Shown here piece by piece: positions 8,170-16,634 of a stretch of DNA of 64,000 nt. A program made the position numbers and the translations under genes. Under the pieces are notes generated by a model, which made no database searches, was not told where the DNA came from, and worked only from the letters and a program-made list of their open reading frames with translations. Every line of letters begins with the position of its first letter. Position 1 is the first letter of the stretch. Source of the DNA: Sphingomonas sp. Root720 (lineage in GTDB: Bacteria > Pseudomonadota > Alphaproteobacteria > Sphingomonadales > Sphingomonadaceae); assembly GCF_001428605.1 (NCBI RefSeq), contig NZ_LMID01000012.1:186001-250000 (forward strand), given 5' to 3'.

Positions 8170-8721
8170 ATGATCGGCACCATGGAATCGGACCGCATAG
8201 AGAAGCTCACCGAGGCGCAGCGCGTATGCCTGCGCATGGTTCTCATGCATCTTTCGTCCAAGGACATAGCCCGCGAACTGGGGATTTCCCCCCACACGGT
8301 CGACCAGCGGCTGCGCATGGCGATCCAGATCCTGGGCGTCGCGAACCGCTTCGAGGCGGCCCGCATCCTGGCGAAATACGAGACCCCGAACGCATATCAA
8401 TCAGCCGTATATCAATCGTCGCATGTTGCTCCTCAGCCCGTCCATGCCACTGTCGGGTTGTCCGACATTCATGGGGTTCGGCAGGGAGATGGCGGCTACC
8501 ACGGCAGTGCGGTTCGGGAAGAGCAGATTGCATTCCGGACCCCCGCATTCGCCACCGGCGGCTTCGTCAACCTGCCCATCCCCACGCCGGGGAGGGAGCG
8601 TAATGACTTAAGCATCGTGCAGCGGCTGGGGTGGATCGTTTCGATCGCTATTGCCTCGGCGCTTGCATTCGGCGGACTTCTCGCCGGCCTCGATGCGCTG
8701 AAGCGCCTGTTCCAGGCCTAA
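8170..8721 (+). CDS. LuxR-type HTH protein with C-terminal membrane anchor
   Basis: 183 residues from the ATG at 8170, which has cgagg about 9 nt upstream; the open frame extends further left but that part is Arg/Ser-rich and not protein-like. Residues 11-70 form a LuxR/GerE helix-turn-helix (LTEAQRVCLRMVLMHLSSKDIARELGISPHTV by position, quoted in part: SSKDIARELGISPHTV). A low-complexity middle follows and the last 30 residues contain one transmembrane helix (WIVSIAIASALAFGGLLAGL). There is no receiver or ligand domain. A membrane-tethered HTH could be a DNA-binding sensor released or clustered by an unseen partner. Targets are unknown. Confidence 0.8.
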   Translation: MIGTMESDRIEKLTEAQRVCLRMVLMHLSSKDIARELGISPHTVDQRLRMAIQILGVANRFEAARILAKYETPNAYQSAVYQSSHVAPQPVHATVGLSDIHGVRQGDGGYHGSAVREEQIAFRTPAFATGGFVNLPIPTPGRERNDLSIVQRLGWIVSIAIASALAFGGLLAGLDALKRLFQA

Positions 8722-8792
8722 GCGCACCCAACACTGCCATCGTCGAAACAGGGACGCGCAGCCTCGGACGGGCTGCGCGAAGGGAGCAGCAC

Positions 8793-9152
8793 ATGTTCAA
8801 TCGTCAGACCATTCTCAAGCGTCGCGAAGTTGCCCAGGGCGTTGCCGACCGGCTGATGGCCGCGGAGCATGCGATCGATATCGCCATCGCCCGGACCGCC
8901 GAGCTGACCGGCTTCATTCCCTCCGCCCGCGCCGAGGCCGACCTGGCCTGCGAAGTCGCGCAGGAAGCCCTCGAATATGCCGCGGAAAGCTTCTCGACGC
9001 TGGTCAAGGCCCGTGCCCAGATCATCGCCAGCCACCGCGAACTCGCCGTCACCAAGGACGAGATCGGCCTGAAGACCTACGGCCTCGGCGGCCTGGTCGG
9101 CAAGCCGTTCAACTCCGAGGTCCGCCACCTCACCGAGGTTGCCGCCGCCTGA
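8793..9152 (+). CDS. Conserved-looking protein of unknown function
   Basis: 119 residues starting at the ATG after agggag (about 6 nt spacing), 71 bp downstream of the LuxR-type gene. Largely helical and Ala/Glu-rich (ILKRREVAQGVADRLMAAE, AEADLACEVAQEALEYAAE), consistent with a long amphipathic or coiled-coil pair, then a less structured tail with YGLGGLVGKPF. No signal peptide or membrane segment. Coding character is convincing (third-position GC, clear ribosome site) but no family is recognised. Confidence 0.7.
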   Translation: MFNRQTILKRREVAQGVADRLMAAEHAIDIAIARTAELTGFIPSARAEADLACEVAQEALEYAAESFSTLVKARAQIIASHRELAVTKDEIGLKTYGLGGLVGKPFNSEVRHLTEVAAA

Positions 9153-9224
9153 AGCGCCTGACGCTGGATCGGGGCGTCGCAACCCATGCTTGACCGGGGA
9201 ATGTCCTTATGATTCGGTCACCGC

Positions 9225-9677
9225 ATGTTACTCGCCCTGATCTTCCAGCTCTTCTACCTGATCGTGCTGGTCGCCGTCGCCTCCTATGCGGGATGGCGTG
9301 GCGGCTGGCCCGAGCGGGTCGGAGCGGCGATCATGGTCGTCGGTTCGATCCTTACCGTCGTCGCCGCCAACTCCTTCTATCCGGGATGGCGGTCGCCGGA
9401 GGCGGGGATCATCATCGTCGACCTGCTGGTCCTCGCGGCCTTCGGCAATCTTGCCCTCTCTAGTGATCGATATTGGCCGATATGGGTAACATCCTTCCAT
9501 TTGATCGCGGTGACCATCCATCTGGCCAGCCTCGCCGATCGCTCGGTGGCGGCCTTGGCCTACGCGAACGCGCAGGAATTCTGGGCCTATCCCATGCTGG
9601 TGGGCATAGCGGTCGGAACGTGGAACTTCCGCCGGAGGCAGGCCTCGATCCCCAGGGCGAATGTCGCGAGATATTAG
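9225..9677 (+). CDS. Small four-helix membrane protein
   Basis: 150 residues with four hydrophobic helices (about 3-22, 33-50, 62-78 with a following helix at 85-103, and 118-135). Short polar loops include WRGGWPERVG and SFYPGWRSPEA, and the tail is basic (WNFRRRQ). Similar small sphingomonad membrane proteins have no assigned role. The 3' end overlaps the RadC-like reading frame by 58 nt if the latter starts at its GTG. Function unknown. Confidence 0.65.
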   Translation: MLLALIFQLFYLIVLVAVASYAGWRGGWPERVGAAIMVVGSILTVVAANSFYPGWRSPEAGIIIVDLLVLAAFGNLALSSDRYWPIWVTSFHLIAVTIHLASLADRSVAALAYANAQEFWAYPMLVGIAVGTWNFRRRQASIPRANVARY

Positions 9678-10258
9678 AGGCGCTGCTGCAGCCGCTCGAC
9701 GTCGCCCATAGCGGCGCGATCATCGACGAGCTGCTCGACGAATTCGGCAGCCTGCCCGCGGTGCTCGCCGCCGAGCCCGCCCTGCTCCACGCCTGCCTGC
9801 CCGAGGACGGCCAGGTCGTCGACTTCCTGGTCGCGATGCGGGTGGCGATGCTCCATTCGCTGCGCACCAAGCTCGGCCAGAGCCCGATCCTGTCCACCTC
9901 GGAGGCGCTGACCGAATATCTGTTCGCCGCGATGGCCTACAACACGATCGAGCATCTCCGGGTGCTGTTCCTCAACTCGACCAACCGGCTGCTGCGCGAC
10001 GAGGTGATGGCGCGCGGAACGGTCAACCAGGCGCCGCTCTATCCGCGCGAGATATTGAAGCGGGCGCTGGAGGTCGGCGCGACGGCGATCATCGTCGTCC
10101 ACAACCATCCGTCGGGCGATCCGACCCCCTGCCAGGCCGACGTGAAGGCGACGGCGCATCTCGTCGCCGCCGCGCGCACGCTCGACATCGCGGTGCACGA
10201 CCATCTGATCGTGGCGCGTACCGGCTGGCGCAGCCTGCGGGCGGAAGGGTTGCTCTAG
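9620..10258 (+). CDS. radC: RadC-like JAMM/MPN protein, shortened N-terminus
   Basis: 212 residues from GTG 9620 (the open frame continues upstream inside the previous gene). The C-terminal MPN domain (about 90-212) has the JAMM metal site HNHPSGDPTPCQAD and the upstream acidic residue in RLLRDEVM. RadC proteins normally begin with a longer helical/HhH segment; here the first ~85 residues cover only ECREILEALLQPLD... and GSLPAVLAAEP, and the usual GLG hairpin is replaced by LPEDG. Although named for DNA repair, the family's activity is unsettled and JAMM folds often act as peptidases. RadC is commonly found among accessory genes. Confidence 0.8.
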   Translation: MELPPEAGLDPQGECREILEALLQPLDVAHSGAIIDELLDEFGSLPAVLAAEPALLHACLPEDGQVVDFLVAMRVAMLHSLRTKLGQSPILSTSEALTEYLFAAMAYNTIEHLRVLFLNSTNRLLRDEVMARGTVNQAPLYPREILKRALEVGATAIIVVHNHPSGDPTPCQADVKATAHLVAAARTLDIAVHDHLIVARTGWRSLRAEGLL

Positions 10259-10261
10259 GGA

Positions 10262-10498
10262 ATGTCCCAGCCGTCGGGGAAGAAGAGTAGTAGCGTCATG
10301 GAGACCAGTATGATCCGGGACTTCGCCAGGAGGGTGATCGACGATTTCGGCGATCAGACCGACACCTATGTCGCCAGCCGCATCGGCGTGCTGGTCCGCG
10401 ACGGCGACAGCTATGGCGTGGGGCTGTGGAAGGCCGTCGCCTCCGAGATCGAGCGGATCCGGCTGCCCGAGGCGAACATTCCCCGCAGCCGCCACTGA
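10262..10498 (+). CDS. Short unknown protein downstream of radC
   Basis: 78 residues beginning 3 nt after the RadC stop; an internal ATG at 10298 (METSMIRDF) is an alternative start giving 66 residues. Contains FARRVIDDFGDQTDTYVASR and a GVGLWKAVASEIERI helix. This resembles short proteins frequently found in sphingomonads that pair with metabolic regulators, but no named family can be given. Likely co-transcribed with radC. Confidence 0.55.
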   Translation: MSQPSGKKSSSVMETSMIRDFARRVIDDFGDQTDTYVASRIGVLVRDGDSYGVGLWKAVASEIERIRLPEANIPRSRH

Positions 10499-10543
10499 GG
10501 CAGGCGCGACGCGAAGAGCTTTCGGCGAGAGCCGAACAAGGTA

Positions 10544-10581
10544 CCCGGCCGGCTGTCCTCCCCCCGATCCAGCCGGCCGGG
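10544..10581. terminator. GC-rich hairpin between convergent genes
   Basis: An 11-bp perfect stem (cccggccggct / agccggccggg) with a 16-nt loop, in the 199-bp gap between the convergent 10262-10498 and 10698-12224 genes. A second small hairpin (ttcggc-gaga-gccgaa) lies at 10521-10536. No T-run follows. Placement suggests transcription termination from one or both sides. Confidence 0.45.
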
Positions 10582-10697
10582 GACACAGGGAGGACTTCCA
10601 GCCCCCACAGGGCGGCGGACCGGCAAGGGGCTTGCGGTCCGTCGCCCGACCCGGGGGCTGATACCCCATATCAGGGATTGATATCGGCGCCCGGCGC

Positions 10698-12224
10698 CTA
10701 TCCGGCGGTCAGGCGATGCCGCATCGACACCTCGAGGACGATGCCGCGCGTATTGTGGCCCATCCAGGCGTCGGCCATCGCGCCGATGTCGAGCGCGATC
10801 CCGCCGAGCCGCTTGATCCGGTCGCAATAGACCTTGCCCAGCAGGCCGCCGGCGACGAGGAACACCGCGCCTTCGTAGGGCACCTCGATCTCCGCCATGA
10901 TCCGGTCGAACACCGCCGGGAAATGCGTGCCGCGATCGGCCGCCTCCTGCGGGCGGCCAAGCCGGCTCTCGCCCGGGATGAGATGGGAGACCGTTCGCGC
11001 GATGCCGAGCCGGCGGCCGAGCAAGGTCGCGAGATCGGCATGCGGGGCGATCACGCCGAGAAAGTCGAGCCCGGTCAGCAGCGAGGCGAAGAAGGGATCG
11101 CGTTCGTTGAGGATGGTGTTCGCGCCCGCCTCGCTCGGCCGGCGCCGGCCGAGCGGCACGATCCGCGCGGCGTGATGCTCGAGCGCGACGAGGCTGCCGA
11201 AATGCTCGCGCTCGGCGTCGAAGCGGAAGGGCGAGGTCAGCCCCAGCAGGTCGGCATTGGCGATCGCCGCGTCGAGCTGCGCCGACAGCGCCGCGAGCCG
11301 GGCTGGGTCGACCGCGAGCAGCTCCTGCCCGAACCAGTTGCGCCAGATGTGGCGGCCGATGAAGTCGGCCTCGCCGTCGCTCAGCGACGCCCTGAGGTCG
11401 CGGTGCAGCCACACCAGCATGCGCGCCTCGCCGTCACCCAGGCGGATCCAGCTATAGGGCCGCCGCCGCGCGATCGCCCGGCCGAGCTCGCCGGCCAGCG
11501 CGTCGGGGCCGACCCATTCCGCCGAATGCTCGCGCACGCGGGCCGCCTCGACGAGCGGATCGCCGCGATAGGCGGCCGAGAGCCGGAGATGCGCCGCCAT
11601 CGCGCCCGCCGCGCGCTGTACCTCGGCATCGACCGCCGGCAGCCCGTCGAGCGCGAGCAGCGCGCCGAAATCGGCGACGAACGCAGGGTCGCGATAGCCC
11701 CGCGCGAAGGCCAGGACAAAGGGCGTGACCGCGAGGTCGGGCCGCCCAAGCGCCCGGAGCCGCCGCCCCTCCTCGGCGAGGCCCGGTCCGTCGTCGGTCC
11801 GGAAACCTCTGGCGGCGGCGACGATCGCCTCGGCGCAGCCCGGCCGACCAGCTTCGAGCTCGATCGCGGCGAGGGCGGCGAGCAGCCGTGCATCGGGCCG
11901 CGCGCGCAGCATCGCGCCGCGCAGCCAGCGGGCCGCCCCGTCGAGATCGCCCATCGCCTGGAGCTGGCGGGCCAGGGCGAGCTGGAGCGGGGCGGTCGGC
12001 CCGTCGAGGGCGAGGCCGCGCTCCAGCACGGCGCGCGCCGCCGCTGCATCGCCGAGGTCGTCGAGCATCGCGGCGGCGCGGATCAGCAGTTGCGTGCCGT
12101 GGCCGCCCAGCGCGATCGCCGCATCGATCCCCGCGCGGTCCGGCCCGGCGTCGAGCGCGGCCCAGGCCGCCTCGATCGCCAGCAGGTTGTTCAGGAAATC
12201 GGCCGTCGCGGGGCTGGCCGGCAT
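10698..12224 (-). CDS. TPR-containing GT-D-fold glycosyltransferase-like protein
   Basis: 508 residues from the ATG at 12224, 4 nt downstream of the lepA stop. The N-terminal ~230 residues are Ala/Leu-rich helical repeats with TPR spacing (ARQLQAMGDLDGAARWLRGA). The C-terminal half (about 255-505) has WIRLGDGEARML, matching the R-x-G-D-G-E motif of the GT-D glycosyltransferase fold (DUF1792 class), and ends with ALDIGAMADAWMGHNTRG, another hallmark of that class. It would transfer a sugar in glycan or glycoprotein synthesis. Tight linkage to lepA suggests co-transcription, though the functions are not obviously related. Confidence 0.75.
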   Translation of the reverse strand: MPASPATADFLNNLLAIEAAWAALDAGPDRAGIDAAIALGGHGTQLLIRAAAMLDDLGDAAAARAVLERGLALDGPTAPLQLALARQLQAMGDLDGAARWLRGAMLRARPDARLLAALAAIELEAGRPGCAEAIVAAARGFRTDDGPGLAEEGRRLRALGRPDLAVTPFVLAFARGYRDPAFVADFGALLALDGLPAVDAEVQRAAGAMAAHLRLSAAYRGDPLVEAARVREHSAEWVGPDALAGELGRAIARRRPYSWIRLGDGEARMLVWLHRDLRASLSDGEADFIGRHIWRNWFGQELLAVDPARLAALSAQLDAAIANADLLGLTSPFRFDAEREHFGSLVALEHHAARIVPLGRRRPSEAGANTILNERDPFFASLLTGLDFLGVIAPHADLATLLGRRLGIARTVSHLIPGESRLGRPQEAADRGTHFPAVFDRIMAEIEVPYEGAVFLVAGGLLGKVYCDRIKRLGGIALDIGAMADAWMGHNTRGIVLEVSMRHRLTAG

Positions 12225-12228
12225 GGGA

Positions 12229-14052
12229 TCAGTTCTCGTCGCCCATCCGGAGCGCGGCGATGAACGCCTCCTGCGGGATGTTGACGTTGCCATATTCGCG
12301 CATGCGCTTCTTGCCCTCCTTCTGCTTGTCGAGGAGCTTGCGCTTGCGGCTGGCGTCGCCGCCATAGCATTTCGCGGTGACGTCCTTGCGCATCGCCGCG
12401 ATCGTCTCGCGGGCGATCACCTTGCCGCCGATCGCCGCCTGCACCGGGATCTTGAACAGGTGGCGCGGGATCAGGTCCTTGAGCCGCTCGCACATTCCCC
12501 GGCCGCGCACCTCGGCGGTGCCGCGATGGACGATCATGCTGAGCGCGTCGACCGGCTCGCCATTGACCATGATGCTCATCTTGACGAGGTCGCCCTCGCG
12601 ATAGCCGATCTGGTGATAGTCGAAGCTGGCATAGCCCCGGCTGATCGACTTGAGCCGGTCGTAGAAGTCGAACACCACCTCGTTGAGCGGCAGTTCGTAG
12701 GTGATCTGCGCGCGGCCGCCGACATAGGTCAGGTTCTTCTGGATGCCGCGCCGGTCCTGGCACAGCTTGAGGATCGAGCCGAGATATTCGTCGGGAACGT
12801 AGATGGTCGCCTCGATCCACGGCTCCTCGATCATCTCGATCCGGTTGGGATCGGGCATGTCGGCGGGATTGTGCAGCTCGATGATCTTGGCGTCCTCGGT
12901 CTTCGAATGGCTGAGGTTGAGCCGGTAGACCACCGAGGGCGCGGTGGTGATCAGGTCGAGGTCATATTCGCGGGTCAGCCGCTCCTGGATGATCTCCAGG
13001 TGGAGCAGCCCCAGGAAGCCGCAGCGGAAGCCGAAGCCCAGCGCCGCCGAGCTTTCGGCCTCGAAGCTGAACGAGGCGTCGTTGAGGCGCAGCTTGTAGA
13101 GGCTCTCGCGCAGCTTCTCGAAATCGGCGGCGTCGACCGGGAAGAGGCCGCAGAACACCACCGGCTGGACCTCCTTGAAGCCCGGCAGCGCCTCGGCGGT
13201 CGGCTTCTTCGCGTCGGTGATGGTGTCGCCGACGCGGGTCTGGCTGACCTCCTTGATCTGCGCGGTGATGATGCCGATCTCGCCCGCCGCCAGCTCGCTC
13301 AGCTGCTCGAGCTTGGGCCGCATGCACGCCACCCGGTCGACCAGATGCTGGGTGCCATGCTGCATGAACATGATCTGCTGGCCCTTGCGGAGGATGCCTT
13401 CGACCACGCGGACCAGGATGACCACGCCGAGATAGGGATCGTACCAGCTGTCGACGAGCATCGCCTTGAGCGGCGCGCTGCGGTCGCCCTTGGGCGGCGG
13501 GATGCGGGTGACGATCGCCTCGAGCACCTCGTCGATGCCGATCCCCGACTTGGCCGAGGCGAGCACGGCATCGTCGGCGGGCAGGCCGATGATGTCCTCG
13601 ATCTCCTTCTTGACCTTGTCGGGCTCGGCGGCGGGCAGGTCGATCTTGTTGATGACGGGCACGATCTCATGGTCATGCTCGATCGACTGGTAGACGTTGG
13701 CGAGGGTCTGTGCCTCGACCCCCTGCGCGGCGTCGACCACCAGCAGCGCGCCTTCGCAGGCGGCAAGGCTGCGCGACACCTCATAGGCGAAGTCGACATG
13801 GCCCGGCGTATCCATCAGGTTGAGGACATAGTCCTTACCGTCGCGCGCCTTGTAGTCGAGGCGCACGGTCTGCGCCTTGATGGTGATGCCGCGCTCCTTC
13901 TCGATGTCCATGTTGTCGAGAACCTGGGCCGACATCTCCCGGTCGGTCAGGCCGCCCGTGCGCTGGATCAGGCGATCGGCAAGCGTCGACTTGCCATGAT
14001 CGATATGCGCGATGATCGAAAAATTGCGGATGCTGTCGAGCGGAACGGTCAC
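12229..14052 (-). CDS. lepA: Elongation factor 4 (LepA) GTPase
   Basis: 607 residues, full length. G1 P-loop AHIDHGKST (15-23), G3 DTPGHVDF, G4 NKID, G5 region SAKSG, then the EF-G-like domains and the LepA-specific C-terminal domain ending [16 protein letters not shown]. LepA binds ribosomes and back-translocates or remodels stalled complexes; it is membrane-associated and important under ionic stress. Motifs are intact. It is the first gene of a unit that continues into the TPR/GT-D gene. Confidence 0.97.
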   Translation of the reverse strand: MTVPLDSIRNFSIIAHIDHGKSTLADRLIQRTGGLTDREMSAQVLDNMDIEKERGITIKAQTVRLDYKARDGKDYVLNLMDTPGHVDFAYEVSRSLAACEGALLVVDAAQGVEAQTLANVYQSIEHDHEIVPVINKIDLPAAEPDKVKKEIEDIIGLPADDAVLASAKSGIGIDEVLEAIVTRIPPPKGDRSAPLKAMLVDSWYDPYLGVVILVRVVEGILRKGQQIMFMQHGTQHLVDRVACMRPKLEQLSELAAGEIGIITAQIKEVSQTRVGDTITDAKKPTAEALPGFKEVQPVVFCGLFPVDAADFEKLRESLYKLRLNDASFSFEAESSAALGFGFRCGFLGLLHLEIIQERLTREYDLDLITTAPSVVYRLNLSHSKTEDAKIIELHNPADMPDPNRIEMIEEPWIEATIYVPDEYLGSILKLCQDRRGIQKNLTYVGGRAQITYELPLNEVVFDFYDRLKSISRGYASFDYHQIGYREGDLVKMSIMVNGEPVDALSMIVHRGTAEVRGRGMCERLKDLIPRHLFKIPVQAAIGGKVIARETIAAMRKDVTAKCYGGDASRKRKLLDKQKEGKKRMREYGNVNIPQEAFIAALRMGDEN

Positions 14053-14248
14053 GAAGGTCTCGATGAAAGCGGGATGATGGCGCGGGCCATAGCAATGCCT
14101 GCGCGCATAAGCAAAAGACCGATGACCCTGTGCCGCTCGTCATAGCCGGGCCATGCGAATTCATGAAACGTAAGGCCGGGCCGGACCGGTGGGTCGCGTA
14201 ATGGGACGACATGGTTTCGGTCAGAACAGAGAACGGGGGTTCTTCATC

Positions 14249-15190
14249 ATGAAATACGTCCTTCCGGCGGCGATTCTTGCCGCCGTCCTGTCGGCGCACC
14301 CGGCCTTCGCGGCCGATACGCCGGTCACGCTGGCCAAGTGCGACAAGCCGATCGGCAGCATCGCCGTCGTCGATGGCGACACCCAGGGCTGGACCAAATA
14401 TGGCCTGAGCAGCCCGCGCGACCTGATCGCCGCGATGGCGGCACAGAGCGGTTGCTTCACCCTGCAGGCGAACGGCGGCGGCGCGCCCGCCGACTTCCTG
14501 CTGAACGCCATCGCCGGCGACAAGGAGGAGGTCGACCAAGGCACCAACCTCGCCAAGACCGCGCTGACCGAAGGCCTCGTCCGGTCGGGCATGGCCGGCA
14601 AGATGATGGGCAGCGTGCCGTTCGGCGGCCAGGCGCTGAGCATGTTCGGCGGCTTCGGCGGCAAGAAGAAGACCGTCGCGGCGGGGCTGCGGGTGATCAG
14701 CCCGGCGACCGGCCAGACCGTCGCCACGGGCGTCGGCGAGCAGACCAAGACCCAGGTGTCGATTGGCGGCCTCGGCGGAATGGGCGGCAATCCCTGGGCC
14801 GACGCGGCGCGCGAGAACATCATCGCGCGCGGCTATGGCGACTATGTCAACAGCGGCTACGCCAGCTCGAAGGACGGCCAGATGCTGGCCAGCGCCTTCG
14901 TCATCGCCTTCAACAACGTCGTCGCGCAGCAGGCGGCGCTGGTGGCGGTCAAGCCCGCCGCGGGCCTGGCGGGCGCCGGCGCGGCGGGGATCGCCCCGGT
15001 CGCGACCAAGCCGGGCTTCACCACCGCGATCGACACCAAGCTCTACGCCCAGCCCGAGGCGACCGAGGCGGTCCGCGCGCTGCGCGCCGGCACCGCCCTG
15101 ACGCCCACCGGCGTGCGCGAGGGCCTCTTCGTCGAGGTCAGCGACGCTTACGGCACCAAGGGCTGGGTTTCGGTCGAGGATCTGAAATAG
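14249..15190 (+). CDS. Exported CsgG-like protein with C-terminal SH3-like domain
   Basis: 313 residues from the ATG at 14249 with gggggt upstream; divergent from lepA. Signal peptide MKYVLPAAILAAVLSAHPAFA with cleavage after AFA. Residues ~30-235 show a CsgG-like pattern (SPRDLIAAMAAQSGCF, VAAGLRVISPATGQTVATG), a family of periplasmic/outer-membrane proteins related to the curli secretion pore; there is no lipobox Cys. The last ~60 residues (KLYAQPEATEAVRALRAG, GTKGWVSVEDL) look like a bacterial SH3 domain, which often binds peptidoglycan or protein partners. Role inferred as envelope assembly or secretion; no curli genes are nearby. Confidence 0.7.
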   Translation: MKYVLPAAILAAVLSAHPAFAADTPVTLAKCDKPIGSIAVVDGDTQGWTKYGLSSPRDLIAAMAAQSGCFTLQANGGGAPADFLLNAIAGDKEEVDQGTNLAKTALTEGLVRSGMAGKMMGSVPFGGQALSMFGGFGGKKKTVAAGLRVISPATGQTVATGVGEQTKTQVSIGGLGGMGGNPWADAARENIIARGYGDYVNSGYASSKDGQMLASAFVIAFNNVVAQQAALVAVKPAAGLAGAGAAGIAPVATKPGFTTAIDTKLYAQPEATEAVRALRAGTALTPTGVREGLFVEVSDAYGTKGWVSVEDLK

Positions 15191-15230
15191 GGCCGGGGCG
15201 CGCCGCGGCGCGTTCGCCCCGGGCGAGGCC

Positions 15231-16634
15231 TCAGGCCGATCCCCCCAGGGCGCGGACCAGCGCGACGCTCGCGCGCATGCGCTGCGTCTCCGCCGACAGC
15301 AGCGCGCGCTGGGCGTCCAGCGCGTCGGTCTGCGCGGTCACCACCTCGAGATAGTCGGCGGCGCCGTCGCGATAGCGGGTCAGCGCGAGCTGGCTGGTCC
15401 GCCCGGCCGCCGCGGCGGCGCTGCGCTGCCGGGCGATCTGGTCGGCGAGGTGGTGGTCGGCGGCCAGCGCATCCTCGACCTCGCGGAAGGCGGTCAGCAC
15501 GGTACCCCGGTAGTCGGCGGCCAGCGCGTCATATTCGGCGCGCGACATGCGGACCTGCGCCTTGCGCCGGCCGCCGTCGAACAGCGCCAGGACGGCCGAG
15601 GCCGGCCCCAGCCCCCAGAAGCTGTTGGGCGTCGCGAACAGGTCGCCATGGGTGGTCTGGTAGCCGCCGCCGAGGCCCAGCGTCAGCGTCGGGAAGAACG
15701 CCGCCCGCGCGACGCCGATCCGGGCGTTGGCGGCGAACATCCGCCGTTCGGCCGCCGCGACGTCGGGCCGCCGCTGGAGCAGCTCGGACGGCGCGCCGGC
15801 GGGCACCGTCGGCGACAGCAGCGGCTGGCTGCGCACCGGGATCGCGAAGTCCGACGCGACCGCCCCCACCAGTGCGGCGATCTCGTGCTCGGTCGCCGCG
15901 CGCTGGTTGGCGATCGCCGAGATCTGCGCGCGGGCATTGTCGAGCACGGTCCGCGCGCGATTGACGTCGATGCCCGATACGATGCCGCCATCGTGGCGCT
16001 TGGCGGTCAACTCATAGGCCCGACCGAAGGCGTCGACGGTCTGGCGCAGCAGTTCCGCCTCGGCATCGAGCCCGCGCAGGCGCGCATAGGCGTCGGCCAC
16101 CGCCGTCTGCAGGCTGAGCCGGGCCGAGGCCAGGTCGTCGCCGCTGGCCTCGGCATCCGCCCGCGCCGCCCTCGCGCTGTTGCGGATGCGTCCCCACAGG
16201 TCGAGCTCATAGTCGAGCGTGGCGCCGACGGTATATTGATCATAGGTCGGCGCGACGCCGGTGCCGTTGAAGCGGTTGCCCGACAGGCGCTGGCGGCCCG
16301 CATCGGCGGCCGCGTCGATCCGGGGAAAGAGGTCCGCCGCCTCGATCCGCGCCGCCGCCCGCGCCTGGCCGTAGCGGGCGAGCGCCGCCTCGAGCGTCGG
16401 GCTGGCCTGCGCGGCGCGCGCGATCAGGTCGTCGAGCACGGGATCGTCGAAGGCCTTCCACCACTCGCCGCGCGCGGCGGCGTCCATCGGCCGGGCCGCG
16501 GTCCAGCCTTCGACCTCCTTGAAACCCTGCGGCACCACGGTCTGCGGGGGGCGGTAGGCGGGCGCCATCGAGCAACCCGCGAGCAGGACCAGCGCCAGCG
16601 CCGCCGCGCCCCGCTCACCCCGCATGACCGGCAT
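15231..16634 (-). CDS. RND efflux outer-membrane lipoprotein (NodT family)
   Basis: 467 residues. Lipoprotein signal with lipobox LLAGC at about 17-21; the second ATG (16625) would give an equally good signal. Two repeated outer-membrane-efflux domains with PTLEAALARYGQARA, TVGATLDYELDLWGR (the WGR motif of TolC-type factors) and QRRPDVAAAERRMFAAN. These trimeric channels complete tripartite pumps across the outer membrane. Last gene of the pump-adaptor-channel operon; its start overlaps the adaptor stop. Substrate cannot be inferred. Confidence 0.93.
   Translation of the reverse strand: MPVMRGERGAAALALVLLAGCSMAPAYRPPQTVVPQGFKEVEGWTAARPMDAAARGEWWKAFDDPVLDDLIARAAQASPTLEAALARYGQARAAARIEAADLFPRIDAAADAGRQRLSGNRFNGTGVAPTYDQYTVGATLDYELDLWGRIRNSARAARADAEASGDDLASARLSLQTAVADAYARLRGLDAEAELLRQTVDAFGRAYELTAKRHDGGIVSGIDVNRARTVLDNARAQISAIANQRAATEHEIAALVGAVASDFAIPVRSQPLLSPTVPAGAPSELLQRRPDVAAAERRMFAANARIGVARAAFFPTLTLGLGGGYQTTHGDLFATPNSFWGLGPASAVLALFDGGRRKAQVRMSRAEYDALAADYRGTVLTAFREVEDALAADHHLADQIARQRSAAAAAGRTSQLALTRYRDGAADYLEVVTAQTDALDAQRALLSAETQRMRASVALVRALGGSA

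Noticed and set aside
11725-14145. 806-codon plus-strand frame over lepA
   Set aside because: Shadow of lepA and the TPR/GT-D gene, low-complexity charged peptide.
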